The notes: generated by a model from the letters alone, not told the origin. A DNA stretch of 64,000 nt from Sphingobacterium thalpophilum (GCF_901482695.1 NZ_LR590484.1:2294001-2358000), one strand, 5' to 3'. Shown: positions 18,514 through 27,646, numbered from the stretch's first letter. Made by a program: numbers and translations.

Positions 18514-18776
18514 TTGGTTTAGGCTACTGTATTGGAGTTCAAAATATGTTGGATAGCCTGGCATATTTTGAACACCGTATACGCCCTAAATCTCTCCGCT
18601 AGCAAAATCGCTTGCTGACGCATTATGACGGGAGTGTGGATACCGAAAGGAGAGAGGATAGAAATGTTGTAATGATTTTATGGTGTAGCACCTATATTGA
18701 GTTGGCTGTTTGGAGCGTCGTCGGACGCCGCGTGGCGCGGGTTAGATATCAAAGCATTTCAGCAATAGCGACTGAT
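18514..18776. other. Non-coding stretch with nested inverted repeats
   Basis: Holds a perfect 12-bp inverted repeat (18537-18548 with 18562-18573), a 7-bp pair (18591-18597 with 18649-18655) enclosing a 5-bp hairpin (18601-18605 with 18612-18616), and a GC-rich block at 18715-18740 with GCGTC/GACGC and CGCC/GGCG pairs. No ORF of note. It might encode a structured RNA or be a decayed repeat element. Confidence 0.4.
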
Positions 18777-18822
18777 TAAACAATAAATCCCCAGAAGCCA
18801 GCTTCTGGGGATTTATTGTTTA
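18777..18822. terminator. Terminator of nrdF, perfect 22-bp stem
   Basis: Bases 18777-18798 are the exact reverse complement of 18801-18822, with a 2-nt gap. The core CCCCAGAAGC/GCTTCTGGGG is flanked by A/T-rich arms. It lies 14 bp past the nrdF stop and could act in both directions. Confidence 0.85.
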
Positions 18823-18835
18823 ATGTCATATGAGA

Positions 18836-19822
18836 TTATATATCGACGACAACCTCCATTTTGAAATCGTCATCTTTCAAGTGAACGATTTCTGTAGCCT
18901 TCTCGTAGTTTGTGGATTTCTTCGAGAAAAAGTCATGTTGCGTTGTCTCGGTATTTAAGCCGTTCAACACGATAGGATTCACTTGTTTGACTTCGAAGAT
19001 CGGGTCAAAGCCTAAGTTCATCAAAGCTTTGTTGGCGTTGTAACGCACATACTCTTTTACTTCGGCTGTCAAACCTACTTCTGTATAGATCTCCTCTGTA
19101 TACTTCAGCTCGTTTTCGTATAGATTATAAAGCAAGGCAAGAAAACGTGCTTTTACCTGATCTTGGTTTTTCAATGTTTTGAATTGATCCTGCGCCATCA
19201 AACCGACGAATACGCCGTGAATGGACTCATCCGCGATAATTTTCTTGATGATATCGGCAGATGCTACCATCTCGCCTTGGCCACATAACCATAACGGCAG
19301 AAAAAATCCTGAATAAAACAGGAACGACTCAAGCAATACCGAAGCAGCCATAGCCATATAGATCTCCTCATCCGAAGCGTCTTCTTTATCGATGGCACGG
19401 TAATAACCGTCGATCATCTGTGCTTTATATTGTAGGTATTTATTTTGCTGAACCCATTCGAAGATTTCGTTAATCTCAGCTGTTGTTGACACCGTTGTGA
19501 AAATAGTGGAATAGGATTTGGCGTGGATCGCTTCCATCATACACATGTAGGATAATACAGCCTTATTCTGCAAGGTGTCGATGTGATCGATGATCTTCGG
19601 CATACCTGTATGGCTCTGCAACGTATCCAATAGAGTCAGGCCGCCTAATGCTTTTTTATAGGCTTCTTTCATCTCTGGACTAATGCGCTTCCAGCTATCG
19701 ATATCTTTTGAAGGGATGTATTCGGTGTCAATCCAGAACTGACGGATATTCTGTTCCCAGAACATCAGTACATAGTCGTTCTCGGGGGTATTCCAATTGA
19801 CAGCTTTATATGTTTTACTCAT
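18836..19822 (-). CDS. nrdF: Class Ib ribonucleotide reductase small subunit (NrdF)
   Basis: 328 aa. Holds the dimetal tyrosyl radical that drives ribonucleotide reduction. Visible ligands are Asp66 (LTLLDTLQ), Glu97 and His100 (MEAIHAKSY), with the radical Tyr104 four residues after His100, and the late Glu/His pair ADESIHG. Length and spacing fit NrdF rather than class Ia NrdB, and the operon partners NrdH and NrdI agree. It is the last gene of nrdHIEF, separated from nrdE by 135 bp that hold a hairpin. Confidence 0.95.
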   Translation of the reverse strand: MSKTYKAVNWNTPENDYVLMFWEQNIRQFWIDTEYIPSKDIDSWKRISPEMKEAYKKALGGLTLLDTLQSHTGMPKIIDHIDTLQNKAVLSYMCMMEAIHAKSYSTIFTTVSTTAEINEIFEWVQQNKYLQYKAQMIDGYYRAIDKEDASDEEIYMAMAASVLLESFLFYSGFFLPLWLCGQGEMVASADIIKKIIADESIHGVFVGLMAQDQFKTLKNQDQVKARFLALLYNLYENELKYTEEIYTEVGLTAEVKEYVRYNANKALMNLGFDPIFEVKQVNPIVLNGLNTETTQHDFFSKKSTNYEKATEIVHLKDDDFKMEVVVDI

Positions 19823-19886
19823 TTTCTATTTTACCGTATTAAGCATTTATTATGATGTATCTGGCCTTTATGCTGTTCGATTAAGC

Positions 19887-19917
19887 CAAAAGTTGCCAAT
19901 AACTTAGGCAACTTTTG
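19887..19917. other. Intercistronic hairpin between nrdE and nrdF
   Basis: An 11-bp perfect stem (CAAAAGTTGCC with GGCAACTTTTG, 9-nt loop). On the transcribed (-) strand only CTTTTGG follows, so it is a weak terminator at best. It may reduce or separately stabilise nrdF mRNA. Confidence 0.65.
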
Positions 19918-19957
19918 ACCTCTTCACATTATATATCCAAATACTAAAATCTCAGGA

Positions 19958-22063
19958 TTAAGCCGAACAAGAGACACATTCATCGATGGTCGATTTTCTT
20001 GTGCGTGTATAATATAGGGATTTTAATCCCAGTTTATGTGCATAGATATAATATCTAGACAGATCTCTCGTCGAGTCTTTTGAATTGGTATGCAAGATGG
20101 TCGATACACCTTGGTCAATATGACGTTGGATGACCGAAATCAACTTTAATACCTTAAACTGATCCATATCATAGGCCGATTTGAAATAGAAGTAATTATC
20201 GTTGGTCAAATACGGCATTGGATAATAGGTGGTACTATCACCGTATTCGCGAACCTCGATAATATCTACAATAGGCATCACAGAAGCGGTCGCATTCATG
20301 ATATAGGATGTCGATTGGTTTGGTGCAATAGCCAGACGGTAGGCGTGATAGATACCATGTTCTTTGACTTTAGCTTTTAGCTCCAGCCAATCTTCTACCG
20401 TTGGAATATGCACACCTTCAAATAACTCTTTTACTTTATCTGTTTTTGGAAGGTAGTCCCTGTTAACATAGTTATTGAAATAACTGCCATCGGCATAGGC
20501 TGATTTTTCAAATCCCACAAATGTCTTACCGCGCTCTTTGGCAATCTCCATCGAAGCTTCCAATGAATAGAAGTTCATCATCATAAAGAACGTATTGGCG
20601 AAATCCAGGGCTTCGTTAGACTCGTACATGATAAAGCTCTTGGCTAGATAGCCGTGTAGGTTCATGGCGCCTAAACCTACCGAATGCAGCTCACGGTTTG
20701 CTTTTGCTATAGACGGTACCATGTCGATGTTGGTGACGTCTGTAACAACTGTCAAGGCACGCATAGCTGTTTTCACTGCTTCTTTGATGCGCTTGTTGTC
20801 CATGACTGTCGCAATATTTAACGAGCCCAGATTACAGGAGATACCATACCGGATGGTGTCTTGTTTGCCATAGATTTCGATATCTGACACCTGCGACACC
20901 TGCATGATTTCTGTACACAAGTTAGAGAACTTCACTTGGCCGATTTCGTTCAACGCATGTACACGGTTGGTATTTTCTTTGAAGAAAATGTAAGGATAAC
21001 CTGACTCTTTTTGTGTCTGTGCAATTTTCACCAATAAGTGACGAGCATTGATTTTCTTTTTCTTGACGTTTGGATTGGTGATCAATTCGTCATACATTTT
21101 GTCCATATCCATCTCATCCAGATACTGGCCATATTCCTGCATTACTGTGTGCGGGTAGATCAAATAACAGGGTTCATCCTTCTCTGCCAGTTCCATGAAT
21201 TTATCTGGAACAATAATACCGATAGATAGGGACTTAATACGTACTTTCTCGTCGACGTTGATTTTCTTACAATCGAGAAACTCCTCAATGTCGGAGTGGA
21301 AAATATTTAAGTATACCGCGCCAGCACCGGGACGTTGCCCCAATTGATTGGCATAGGAGAAAGTATCTTCCATAATTTTCATAATGGGAAGTACACCTCC
21401 AGCGCGACCTTCAACTCCTTTGATAGCTTCACCGCGTGCGCGGATCTTGGAGATGTTAAAGGAAACCCCACCACCGATGGATGACAATTTCATCGCAGAG
21501 TCTACCGCATAACCTATACCATTGAGGTTGTCGCCAATCTCGTCCAAGAAACAGGATACCAGCTCTCCGGAGCGTTTTTTGCCTGCATTTAAAAATGTTG
21601 GCGTAGCGGGCTGGTACTCTTGGTTAATCATGATCTCAGCATATTGGATTGCTTTTTGAACACCTTCTTCTCTTGCAAGGAATAAGGATACTGCCACGAC
21701 ACGGTCTTCATAGCGCTCTAAGAATTTTTCGCCAGAGTCATCGCGTAGTGCGTAGCTCTGAAAAAACTTGAATGCCGCCATAAAGGACTGAAAACGGAAT
21801 TTTTTAGCATATACATAATTATATACTTCTTCCATTTCCTCAAATGTAAACCACTGATAAAAATCAATGTAATAGTTGTTTTCGATCAAATAGTCTATTT
21901 TTTCTTTCAATGTATAGAAGAACACGGTGTTCTTGTTTACATATTCCAAGAAATAGGCGCGAACAGCCTCTTTGTCTTTATGCAAGCTGAATTCGTCATC
22001 ATGCTTAATCATGATTTCATTATTAAGCAATATCCAGTTTTTTGCTACTTCGTTTGCTACCAT
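19958..22063 (-). CDS. nrdE: Class Ib ribonucleotide reductase large subunit (NrdE)
   Basis: 701 aa. Reduces ribonucleoside diphosphates to deoxy forms in the cytoplasm. The conserved PATPTFLNAGKKRSGELVSCF carries an active-site Cys, NLCTEI an active-site-loop Cys region, and the C-terminus DECVSCSA is the redox tail recharged by NrdH. There is no N-terminal ATP-cone, as expected for class Ib. The GTP/ATG start region at 22063 is kept because residues KNWILLNNE align with the N-terminal pattern of other NrdE proteins; it overlaps nrdI by 41 bp. An internal Met at 22012 is the alternative. Confidence 0.95.
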   Translation of the reverse strand: MVANEVAKNWILLNNEIMIKHDDEFSLHKDKEAVRAYFLEYVNKNTVFFYTLKEKIDYLIENNYYIDFYQWFTFEEMEEVYNYVYAKKFRFQSFMAAFKFFQSYALRDDSGEKFLERYEDRVVAVSLFLAREEGVQKAIQYAEIMINQEYQPATPTFLNAGKKRSGELVSCFLDEIGDNLNGIGYAVDSAMKLSSIGGGVSFNISKIRARGEAIKGVEGRAGGVLPIMKIMEDTFSYANQLGQRPGAGAVYLNIFHSDIEEFLDCKKINVDEKVRIKSLSIGIIVPDKFMELAEKDEPCYLIYPHTVMQEYGQYLDEMDMDKMYDELITNPNVKKKKINARHLLVKIAQTQKESGYPYIFFKENTNRVHALNEIGQVKFSNLCTEIMQVSQVSDIEIYGKQDTIRYGISCNLGSLNIATVMDNKRIKEAVKTAMRALTVVTDVTNIDMVPSIAKANRELHSVGLGAMNLHGYLAKSFIMYESNEALDFANTFFMMMNFYSLEASMEIAKERGKTFVGFEKSAYADGSYFNNYVNRDYLPKTDKVKELFEGVHIPTVEDWLELKAKVKEHGIYHAYRLAIAPNQSTSYIMNATASVMPIVDIIEVREYGDSTTYYPMPYLTNDNYFYFKSAYDMDQFKVLKLISVIQRHIDQGVSTILHTNSKDSTRDLSRYYIYAHKLGLKSLYYTRTRKSTIDECVSCSA

Positions 22064-22451
22064 CGCAAAAGTTCTTTAAGATGTCAATAAATTGATTTAT
22101 ATCTTCCATTGTTCCAGACAATTCAAACTTGAATGCCAATGGAATGTCGAAATCATGTGAAATACGGTCGGCTGCTAAACCGAAGTTGGGGCCCCAGTTG
22201 CGGTTGCCACTTGATGTAACGGAATAAATATTTTTCGCTTCCCGTTTCATGAATTCTTTTGTGTTTTCGGGTACCTGTCCAAAATTGGTGGTAAAGGTGA
22301 CCAGATGTCCAGGATGTTCTACCTGCAGGTCGGCGCTAATTTTATGAATTTGCCAGCCAGTGATCTGAGCTACCTTATCGATAAACCGCTGTACGTTTCC
22401 GGTTCTGGAATCGTAATAGATGTGTATCTTATTACTGCCAATGTTGTCCAT
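22023..22451 (-). CDS. nrdI: Flavodoxin-like class Ib RNR activator NrdI
   Basis: 142 aa. The N-terminal IYYDSRTGNVQRFIDK is the FMN phosphate-binding loop of NrdI, with TSSGNRNWGPNFG later. NrdI supplies the oxidant for assembling the dimanganese-tyrosyl cofactor of NrdF. It lies between nrdH (15 bp) and nrdE (41-bp overlap), so translation is probably coupled. Confidence 0.93.
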   Translation of the reverse strand: MDNIGSNKIHIYYDSRTGNVQRFIDKVAQITGWQIHKISADLQVEHPGHLVTFTTNFGQVPENTKEFMKREAKNIYSVTSSGNRNWGPNFGLAADRISHDFDIPLAFKFELSGTMEDINQFIDILKNFCDGSKRSSKKLDIA

Positions 22452-22466
22452 GATGCCTCCGGCTTT

Positions 22467-22700
22467 TTAAAGTGCAATAGCAGCCAATTCTTCTGGTTTA
22501 AAACCAATAATACGGTGTTGGATTTCTTCGTTTTCAACAACGATTACTGTAGGTACCGTCCGGATTTTGAATTTTGCAGCCAAGTCAGGTTCATCAAAAG
22601 GATTAACCGTTTCATATTGGATTCCTTTTTGATCCAAATAAGCCGATACTTGTGCGCAGGGGGCACAATCATTTTTCTCAAATTTGATAATTCTTGCCAT
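22467..22700 (-). CDS. nrdH: NrdH-type glutaredoxin-like redoxin
   Basis: 77 aa, the normal NrdH length. A CxxC (NDCAPCAQV) sits near the N-terminus, followed by the thioredoxin-fold cis-Pro segment IRTVPTVIV and IIGFKPEEL. It reduces the C-terminal cysteines of NrdE. The ATG at 22700 is the family start; a longer in-frame reading from a GTG at 22832 adds 44 unrelated residues and is rejected. It is the first gene of the operon. Confidence 0.93.
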   Translation of the reverse strand: MARIIKFEKNDCAPCAQVSAYLDQKGIQYETVNPFDEPDLAAKFKIRTVPTVIVVENEEIQHRIIGFKPEELAAIAL

Positions 22701-22824
22701 GTCTAAATGTTTATTTTTAATCCAATCTTTATAGAAAAAAGACCGGTCGTTACTTCTTTGAATTACTAATTCTTTCATTAGCTTAACAAATATCCTATAT
22801 TTTCTTTCGATGCGGTAGTTTGAC

Positions 22825-22921
22825 TTTTCCACATTTTGGGCAAAAGTTTGTCATAGGACGCGTTTACTGCTAGTTAACACTGTTAAGTGTCTGATCGACT
22901 GTGATATATAAATGTGGATAA
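22825..22921. promoter_or_regulatory. DnaA-box-like sites upstream of nrdHIEF
   Basis: A perfect DnaA box, TTATCCACA, reads on the minus strand at 22913-22921. A one-mismatch TTTTCCACA lies on the plus strand at 22825-22833. Between them, 22877-22890 contains ACACT-GTTA-AGTGT. DnaA controls nrd expression in Escherichia coli; a similar role here is an inference. Confidence 0.35.
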
Positions 22922-22999
22922 CTTTAGATCCAGAATTTTTTAGCGTTTTTTCGCGACTAAATTAAGTCTAATTTTTGTGTCATAAAATAGCTACAGCAC

Positions 23000-23030
23000 T
23001 TGACTTTTTTTTGTATTTTTATTACATTTT
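23000..23030 (+). promoter_or_regulatory. Candidate promoter of the S9 peptidase
   Basis: TTG at 23000-23002, then 20 bp, then TACATTTT (23023-23030), one base from TAnnTTTG, with the ATG 27 bp downstream. The spacing fits the Bacteroidota consensus. Confidence 0.45.
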
Positions 23031-23056
23031 ATAGCCTTAAAATTCAAAATAAATTT

Positions 23057-25459
23057 ATGAAGAAGTTACTCTTTGGTCTTTTGTTTTTTCTATCCTTCCA
23101 TTCTCGGGCTCAAGAACGTATCACGTTCCAAAAACCGTCTTCTGAAATTTTGGCTTTGGCCGATTTTGTTCGTCCACCTCAAATTAAAATCTCGAGCGAC
23201 AAAAATTGGATGCTGTTTACTTATCGTCCCACCTACAAAAGCCTTGAAGAGCTGGGGCAGGAGGAGATGAAACTTGCTGGACTTCGCATAAATCCCAAAA
23301 CCAATATGGAGAGCTCTACTATTTTCTATCATAAAATCGGATTAAAGAAGATCGGGCAGCAAGTTGAATATACAGAATTTGAAGGAATGCCCAAGGATGT
23401 AGCCTTGGCGAATTTTGTGTTCTCTCCGGATAGTAAACGACTGGCTTTTACAAATACAAATGATTCGGGGACAGCGTTGTTTGTGCTGGATCTAACAACC
23501 AGAAAAGTTAGCCAATTGACACCTTATCATTTGAATGCTGCTTTGGATGCTCCTTTTCAATGGCTCAACAACTCTGAGCGTCTGATCATTACTGTACTTC
23601 CAAAGGAGAAAGGGGCTTTGTTGGACCCATCGAAAGATTTGCCTACAGGGCCTGTCGTGTCGACCAGCGATGGAAAGGTATCGCAATTAAGAACGTATCA
23701 AGATCTATTGAAAAATCCTCAGGATGAGCATAATTTTGAAACACTGGTGCAGTCCGACCTCCAGTTTGTAGATTTGGACGGCACTATTCGCCCGTTTAAA
23801 GGCAAGGGGATTTATTCGGATATTTCTTTTTCGCCCAACGGGAAATATATAATGGTGACTAGTATCACCCGGCCATATTCCTATGTGGTGCCAGCCTCAC
23901 GTTTTCCACAACAGACACACATCTATGATCTTTCCGGCAAAGAGATTGCAGTGGTTAACGAAGTGCCGTTGACAGAGGTAATGCCTAAAGGATTTTCTTC
24001 AACTCGCCCTGGCAGACGATCGCTGCACTGGCGTAGTGATCAACCGGCCACACTAGCCTATGTGGAGGCCTTGGATGGCGGGGACGCAAACCAGCCTGCA
24101 GCTTTTCGCGATGCCCTCTATACATTAGAATATCCTTTTACGGGCCAGGCAAAAATGATTTTTAAAACGCAGGACCGCTTTGCTGGAGTCGTATGGGGAA
24201 ACGATCGTTATGCCCTGGTCTATTCGCATTGGTATGATACGCGTAATGTTAAGACTTTTGTGGTGAATCCGTCCAATGGGGAGTCCAAATTGCTGCACGA
24301 CCGCAATAGCCAGGATATCTACAATGACCCTGGAAATGTATACCAAGAAAAAAATACTTTAGGTACATATACCATGTATCTGAATAAGGATAAAGTTTTG
24401 TTTGTGGGAAATGGATTTACCAAAGCAGGGGAATTTCCTTTTGTGGATGAGCTGGATCTGCGTACATTAAAGAAAAAGCGGATATATACCGCACCAGAGT
24501 CTGAATTACAGGAACGAATTGCGCAGATTGTGGATCCCGGGAAAGGGGACCTACTGATCTCCCTGCAGTCGGCGTCAATATATCCAAATTATTATCTGAA
24601 AAATATGAAATCAGGTAAGCAGACAGCTTTGACAGCACTTGAAAACCCTTTTAAATCCCTTGAAAAGGTACACAAAGAAATCTTGACGTATAAGCGCAAT
24701 GATGGCGTGGAGCTGTCCGGGACCTTATACTTGCCGGCAGGATATGATTTCAATAAGAAAGAGAAATTGCCGTTGTTGATGTGGGCATATCCTAGAGAAT
24801 ACAAAGACGAGAATACCGCCGGCCAGAGCACGGCCAATCCAAAGGAGTTCACATTCCCCAGCTACGGCTCTTTTATATACTGGGTATCGAAAGGCTATGC
24901 TGTATTGGATAATGCAGCCTTTCCAATTGTAGGGGAGGGCAAAAAAGAACCCAATGATACGTTTATCGAACAACTGGTTGCCAATGCTGAAGCTGCGATC
25001 AATGCGGTAGATAAGCTGGGATATATCGACCGGAAAAAAGTAGCTGTGGGGGGCCATTCTTATGGGGCGTTCATGACGGCACACTTGCTGTCCAACTCAA
25101 AGTTATTTGCGGCAGGAATCGCACGGTCGGGCGCATATAATCGTACGTTGACACCTTTTGGTTTTCAGAGTGAACAGCGCAACTTTTGGGATGATCCCAA
25201 GCTTTATATGACGATGTCACCTTTTGTTAGTGCGGACCGCATGAAGACGCCGTTATTGCTCGTCCATGGCGGAGCAGATAATAACCCTGGAACATTTACA
25301 CTACAGACAGAACGGTATTTTCAGGCATTAAAAAATCTAGGTGCGCCTGTACGTATGGTGATTTTGCCACGTGAGGCGCATGGCTACGCAGCCAAAGAAA
25401 ATATCTTCCACCTCCTTTGGGAGCAGGACCAGTTTCTGGAAAAATACTTAAAGAATTAA
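23057..25459 (+). CDS. Secreted S9-family prolyl oligopeptidase-like serine peptidase
   Basis: 800 aa. A signal peptide (MKKLLFGLLFFLSFHSRAQ) precedes a beta-propeller of about 500 residues with SPDSKRLAF-type blades. The C-terminal alpha/beta-hydrolase domain carries Ser668 in GGHSYGAF, Asp741 in HGGADNN and His775 in EAHGY, the catalytic triad order of S9. It should cleave peptides in the periplasm, as an acyl- or dipeptidyl-peptidase-like enzyme; exact specificity is not visible. The ATG at 23057 begins the signal peptide. A frame extending to 23000 lacks support. Confidence 0.92.
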   Translation: MKKLLFGLLFFLSFHSRAQERITFQKPSSEILALADFVRPPQIKISSDKNWMLFTYRPTYKSLEELGQEEMKLAGLRINPKTNMESSTIFYHKIGLKKIGQQVEYTEFEGMPKDVALANFVFSPDSKRLAFTNTNDSGTALFVLDLTTRKVSQLTPYHLNAALDAPFQWLNNSERLIITVLPKEKGALLDPSKDLPTGPVVSTSDGKVSQLRTYQDLLKNPQDEHNFETLVQSDLQFVDLDGTIRPFKGKGIYSDISFSPNGKYIMVTSITRPYSYVVPASRFPQQTHIYDLSGKEIAVVNEVPLTEVMPKGFSSTRPGRRSLHWRSDQPATLAYVEALDGGDANQPAAFRDALYTLEYPFTGQAKMIFKTQDRFAGVVWGNDRYALVYSHWYDTRNVKTFVVNPSNGESKLLHDRNSQDIYNDPGNVYQEKNTLGTYTMYLNKDKVLFVGNGFTKAGEFPFVDELDLRTLKKKRIYTAPESELQERIAQIVDPGKGDLLISLQSASIYPNYYLKNMKSGKQTALTALENPFKSLEKVHKEILTYKRNDGVELSGTLYLPAGYDFNKKEKLPLLMWAYPREYKDENTAGQSTANPKEFTFPSYGSFIYWVSKGYAVLDNAAFPIVGEGKKEPNDTFIEQLVANAEAAINAVDKLGYIDRKKVAVGGHSYGAFMTAHLLSNSKLFAAGIARSGAYNRTLTPFGFQSEQRNFWDDPKLYMTMSPFVSADRMKTPLLLVHGGADNNPGTFTLQTERYFQALKNLGAPVRMVILPREAHGYAAKENIFHLLWEQDQFLEKYLKN

Positions 25460-25523
25460 ATCGTGTTTTAAATTGACTGAAGCTTGGTTCTGGCAATAAA
25501 AAAACAGGTCCTTTAAAAAAAAG

Positions 25524-25560
25524 AGGTCACGCAGAAATATTCCTGCGTGACCTTTTTTTG
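25524..25560. terminator. Bidirectional terminator between S9 peptidase and DUF2911 genes
   Basis: 11-bp perfect stem (25524-25534 with 25543-25553, 8-nt loop). It is followed by seven T on the plus strand and, after a C, eight T on the minus strand, ending both convergent genes. Confidence 0.9.
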
Positions 25561-25574
25561 TACATCGATAATCT

Positions 25575-26090
25575 TTAATTACCAGCTTTGACCTTAAATG
25601 GGACAACATATTGCCCCCATTCCAATGATACAGTACCGTCGGGCGCGGCATTGATCTTGAATTGTTCCTGACTGTCGTTGGAGGTTCCATTGACCGCCGT
25701 AACGCGCAGGGCATCATCTTTAGCGTCGTACTTTGTACCCCACTGGTCCCACACCTTACTGAAGATAATAGTGGTCTCATTTTCTCCAGGAATGCTGTAA
25801 AGGCCATACTTTCCGGCAGGCAATTTTTGTCCTTCGACCAGCACATCTTTGTCAAATTCGATGGAGGTAGCCTCGTTGGCACCGGTACGCCAGACTTGGC
25901 CAACAGGGGCAATATCAACACCTATCTGGCGACCCTTGAGTGAAGGGCGACTATAATTGATGTCTATTGTCACCCCATCAGTTGTGGTCACCTTTGTATT
26001 GGCTGGTGGACTTGGACGTTTGCTTTTGTCTGTCTGTGCAAAAGTAAGCTGACCAATTAAAGTCAGGATCGTTAAAATTAGTACTCTCAT
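25575..26090 (-). CDS. DUF2911 domain-containing exported protein
   Basis: 171 aa. Signal peptide (MRVLILTILTLIGQLTFAQ), then the DUF2911 domain with RPSLKGRQIG, WRTGANEAT and LPAGKYGLYSIPG, all hallmark segments of the family. The fold is predicted all-beta and the protein periplasmic. Function is unknown. It is a single gene ended by the shared terminator at 25524-25560. Confidence 0.9.
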   Translation of the reverse strand: MRVLILTILTLIGQLTFAQTDKSKRPSPPANTKVTTTDGVTIDINYSRPSLKGRQIGVDIAPVGQVWRTGANEATSIEFDKDVLVEGQKLPAGKYGLYSIPGENETTIIFSKVWDQWGTKYDAKDDALRVTAVNGTSNDSQEQFKINAAPDGTVSLEWGQYVVPFKVKAGN

Positions 26091-26326
26091 TTTCTTTGCT
26101 TATATTGATTAAACACTTAAAGATAAGAAATTTAAATAATGAAAGAACTAGTTTTTTGACAATTCGCTGCATGCTTCGGATCTTAATTTGGTCCTATATA
26201 AGCATTGGACTCGAAAACTCAGTTGGGCAGTTATGGAATGGGCAGGAGGCCCTATCATGTTCTGCCATCGAAGCAAACAGCCTGTAATAGGAGGGCAGGA
26301 ATCGACAAAACAAGATTTTGAGAAAA
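26091..26326. other. Intergenic stretch with no recognised feature
   Basis: Lies between the DUF2911 start and the ilvA terminator. Short overlapping frames exist on both strands but none has a recognisable domain or start signal. I see nothing else in it. Confidence 0.5.
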
Positions 26327-26394
26327 AGAGCCAGAATCTGCTGCCCCAAAAAGTTTACGCGATTTGTTGGGGCAGTGTATTGCATTCTGGCTCT
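26327..26394 (-). terminator. Terminator of ilvA, two-part stem
   Basis: An outer 11-bp stem (26327-26337 with 26384-26394) encloses an inner 9-bp stem (26341-26349 with 26367-26375). On the minus strand the structure ends in TTTTCTC, just past the ilvA stop at 26399. Confidence 0.75.
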
Positions 26395-26398
26395 GTTG

Positions 26399-27646
26399 TT
26401 AAACAAGGTATTCAAATAAAGTCTGGTCTTTATTAATTTCGATGACATCAAATTTATACTCTTTCATACGGGCGATCAGTGTTGCGTAATCCTCCGGCTT
26501 ATTGAGCTCGATACCGACTAAGGCTGGACCGCGTTCGCGCTCTGTTTTTTTTATAAATTCAAATCGTGTAATATCGTCTTTCGGGCCTAATACTTCTGAT
26601 ACGAAGAGCTTTAATGCTCCGGGACGTTGTGGGAAGCGTACAATAAAATAATGTTTATATCCTTCGTAAAGCAATGAAAGTTCCTTGATTTCGCTCATGC
26701 GGTCGATATCATTGTTACCGCCTGAGATAATGCAAACGACCTTTTTGCCTTTGATTTCCTCTTTATGGAATTCCAATGCTGCCACGGACAATGCTCCTGC
26801 CGGTTCGACGACGATGGCGTCTTTATTGTATAAATCCAGAATGCAGGTACAGATCTTACCCTCTGGGATGGAGCGGGTGTCATCCAGTAGCTGCCTGGCG
26901 ATGGCGAATGTGGTGGCACCTATTTTCTTCACGGCTGCGCCATCCACAAATTTGTTGATATGTTCCAATTCGATGGGAGCACCATGTTGCAACGCTGCCT
27001 GCATGGAGGGCGCACCTTCGGGTTCTACACCATAGCATTTGATAGCCTTGTTCTTGCTTTTGAGGTAATAGCTTGTGCCAGCAGCTAATCCGCCGCCACC
27101 GATGGGAATAAATATGGCATCCATATCAGGTAGGTCCTGCAGTGCTTCTACCGCAACTGTTCCTTGGCCTTCCAGTACCTGAAGGTCATCAAATGGAGGA
27201 ATGAAGGTCATGCCATATTGTTCGGTGTAAGCCAAGGCTGCTTTCTGACAGTCGTCAAAAGTATCACCGGTCAAAACAATTTCTACATTTCCGTTGCCCC
27301 ACATTTCTGTCTGGGAAATTTTCTGACGCGGTGTCGGACCTGGCATGAATATGACGCCTTTGATATCCAGTTTATTGCAGGAGAACGCTACTCCCTGGGC
27401 GTGGTTGCCGGCGCTTGCACATACTACACCACGCTGCCGCTCTTCGGCCGAAAGCGAAATAATCTTGTTATACGCGCCACGCAATTTATAAGAGCGTACG
27501 ACCTGTAGGTCTTCTCTTTTGAGATAAACTTCGGCCTCATACTTTTCCGACAGGTGTCGGTTATACTGCAGAGGAGTGCGGTTGACTACGGATTTGATAC
27601 GTTCAAGTGTAGCCTCTGAGTTGATGTTTAGGGTTGATAAATCCAT
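26399..27646 (-). CDS. ilvA: Threonine ammonia-lyase (threonine dehydratase), biosynthetic
   Basis: 415 aa. Converts threonine to 2-oxobutanoate, the first committed step of isoleucine synthesis; PLP-dependent and cytoplasmic. PLP Lys54 lies in RSYKLRGA, the phosphate-binding tetraglycine in IPIGGGGLAAG, and SGGNNDID follows. The last 80 residues (YFIVRFPQRPGALKLFVSEVL) form one ACT-like regulatory domain, the short IlvA form. A start six residues upstream (27664) is possible. It lies 213 bp after leuA, beyond a strong leuA terminator, so it probably has its own promoter. Confidence 0.94.
   Translation of the reverse strand: MDLSTLNINSEATLERIKSVVNRTPLQYNRHLSEKYEAEVYLKREDLQVVRSYKLRGAYNKIISLSAEERQRGVVCASAGNHAQGVAFSCNKLDIKGVIFMPGPTPRQKISQTEMWGNGNVEIVLTGDTFDDCQKAALAYTEQYGMTFIPPFDDLQVLEGQGTVAVEALQDLPDMDAIFIPIGGGGLAAGTSYYLKSKNKAIKCYGVEPEGAPSMQAALQHGAPIELEHINKFVDGAAVKKIGATTFAIARQLLDDTRSIPEGKICTCILDLYNKDAIVVEPAGALSVAALEFHKEEIKGKKVVCIISGGNNDIDRMSEIKELSLLYEGYKHYFIVRFPQRPGALKLFVSEVLGPKDDITRFEFIKKTERERGPALVGIELNKPEDYATLIARMKEYKFDVIEINKDQTLFEYLV

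Noticed and set aside
22701..22832. 44-residue N-terminal extension of NrdH from a GTG
   Set aside because: NrdH proteins are about 75-80 aa and begin shortly before the CxxC; the extension has no counterpart.
22877..22890. ACACT-GTTA-AGTGT as an NrdR box for the nrd operon
   Set aside because: NrdR boxes are 16 bp with an AT-rich centre and usually occur in pairs; this is 14 bp and single.
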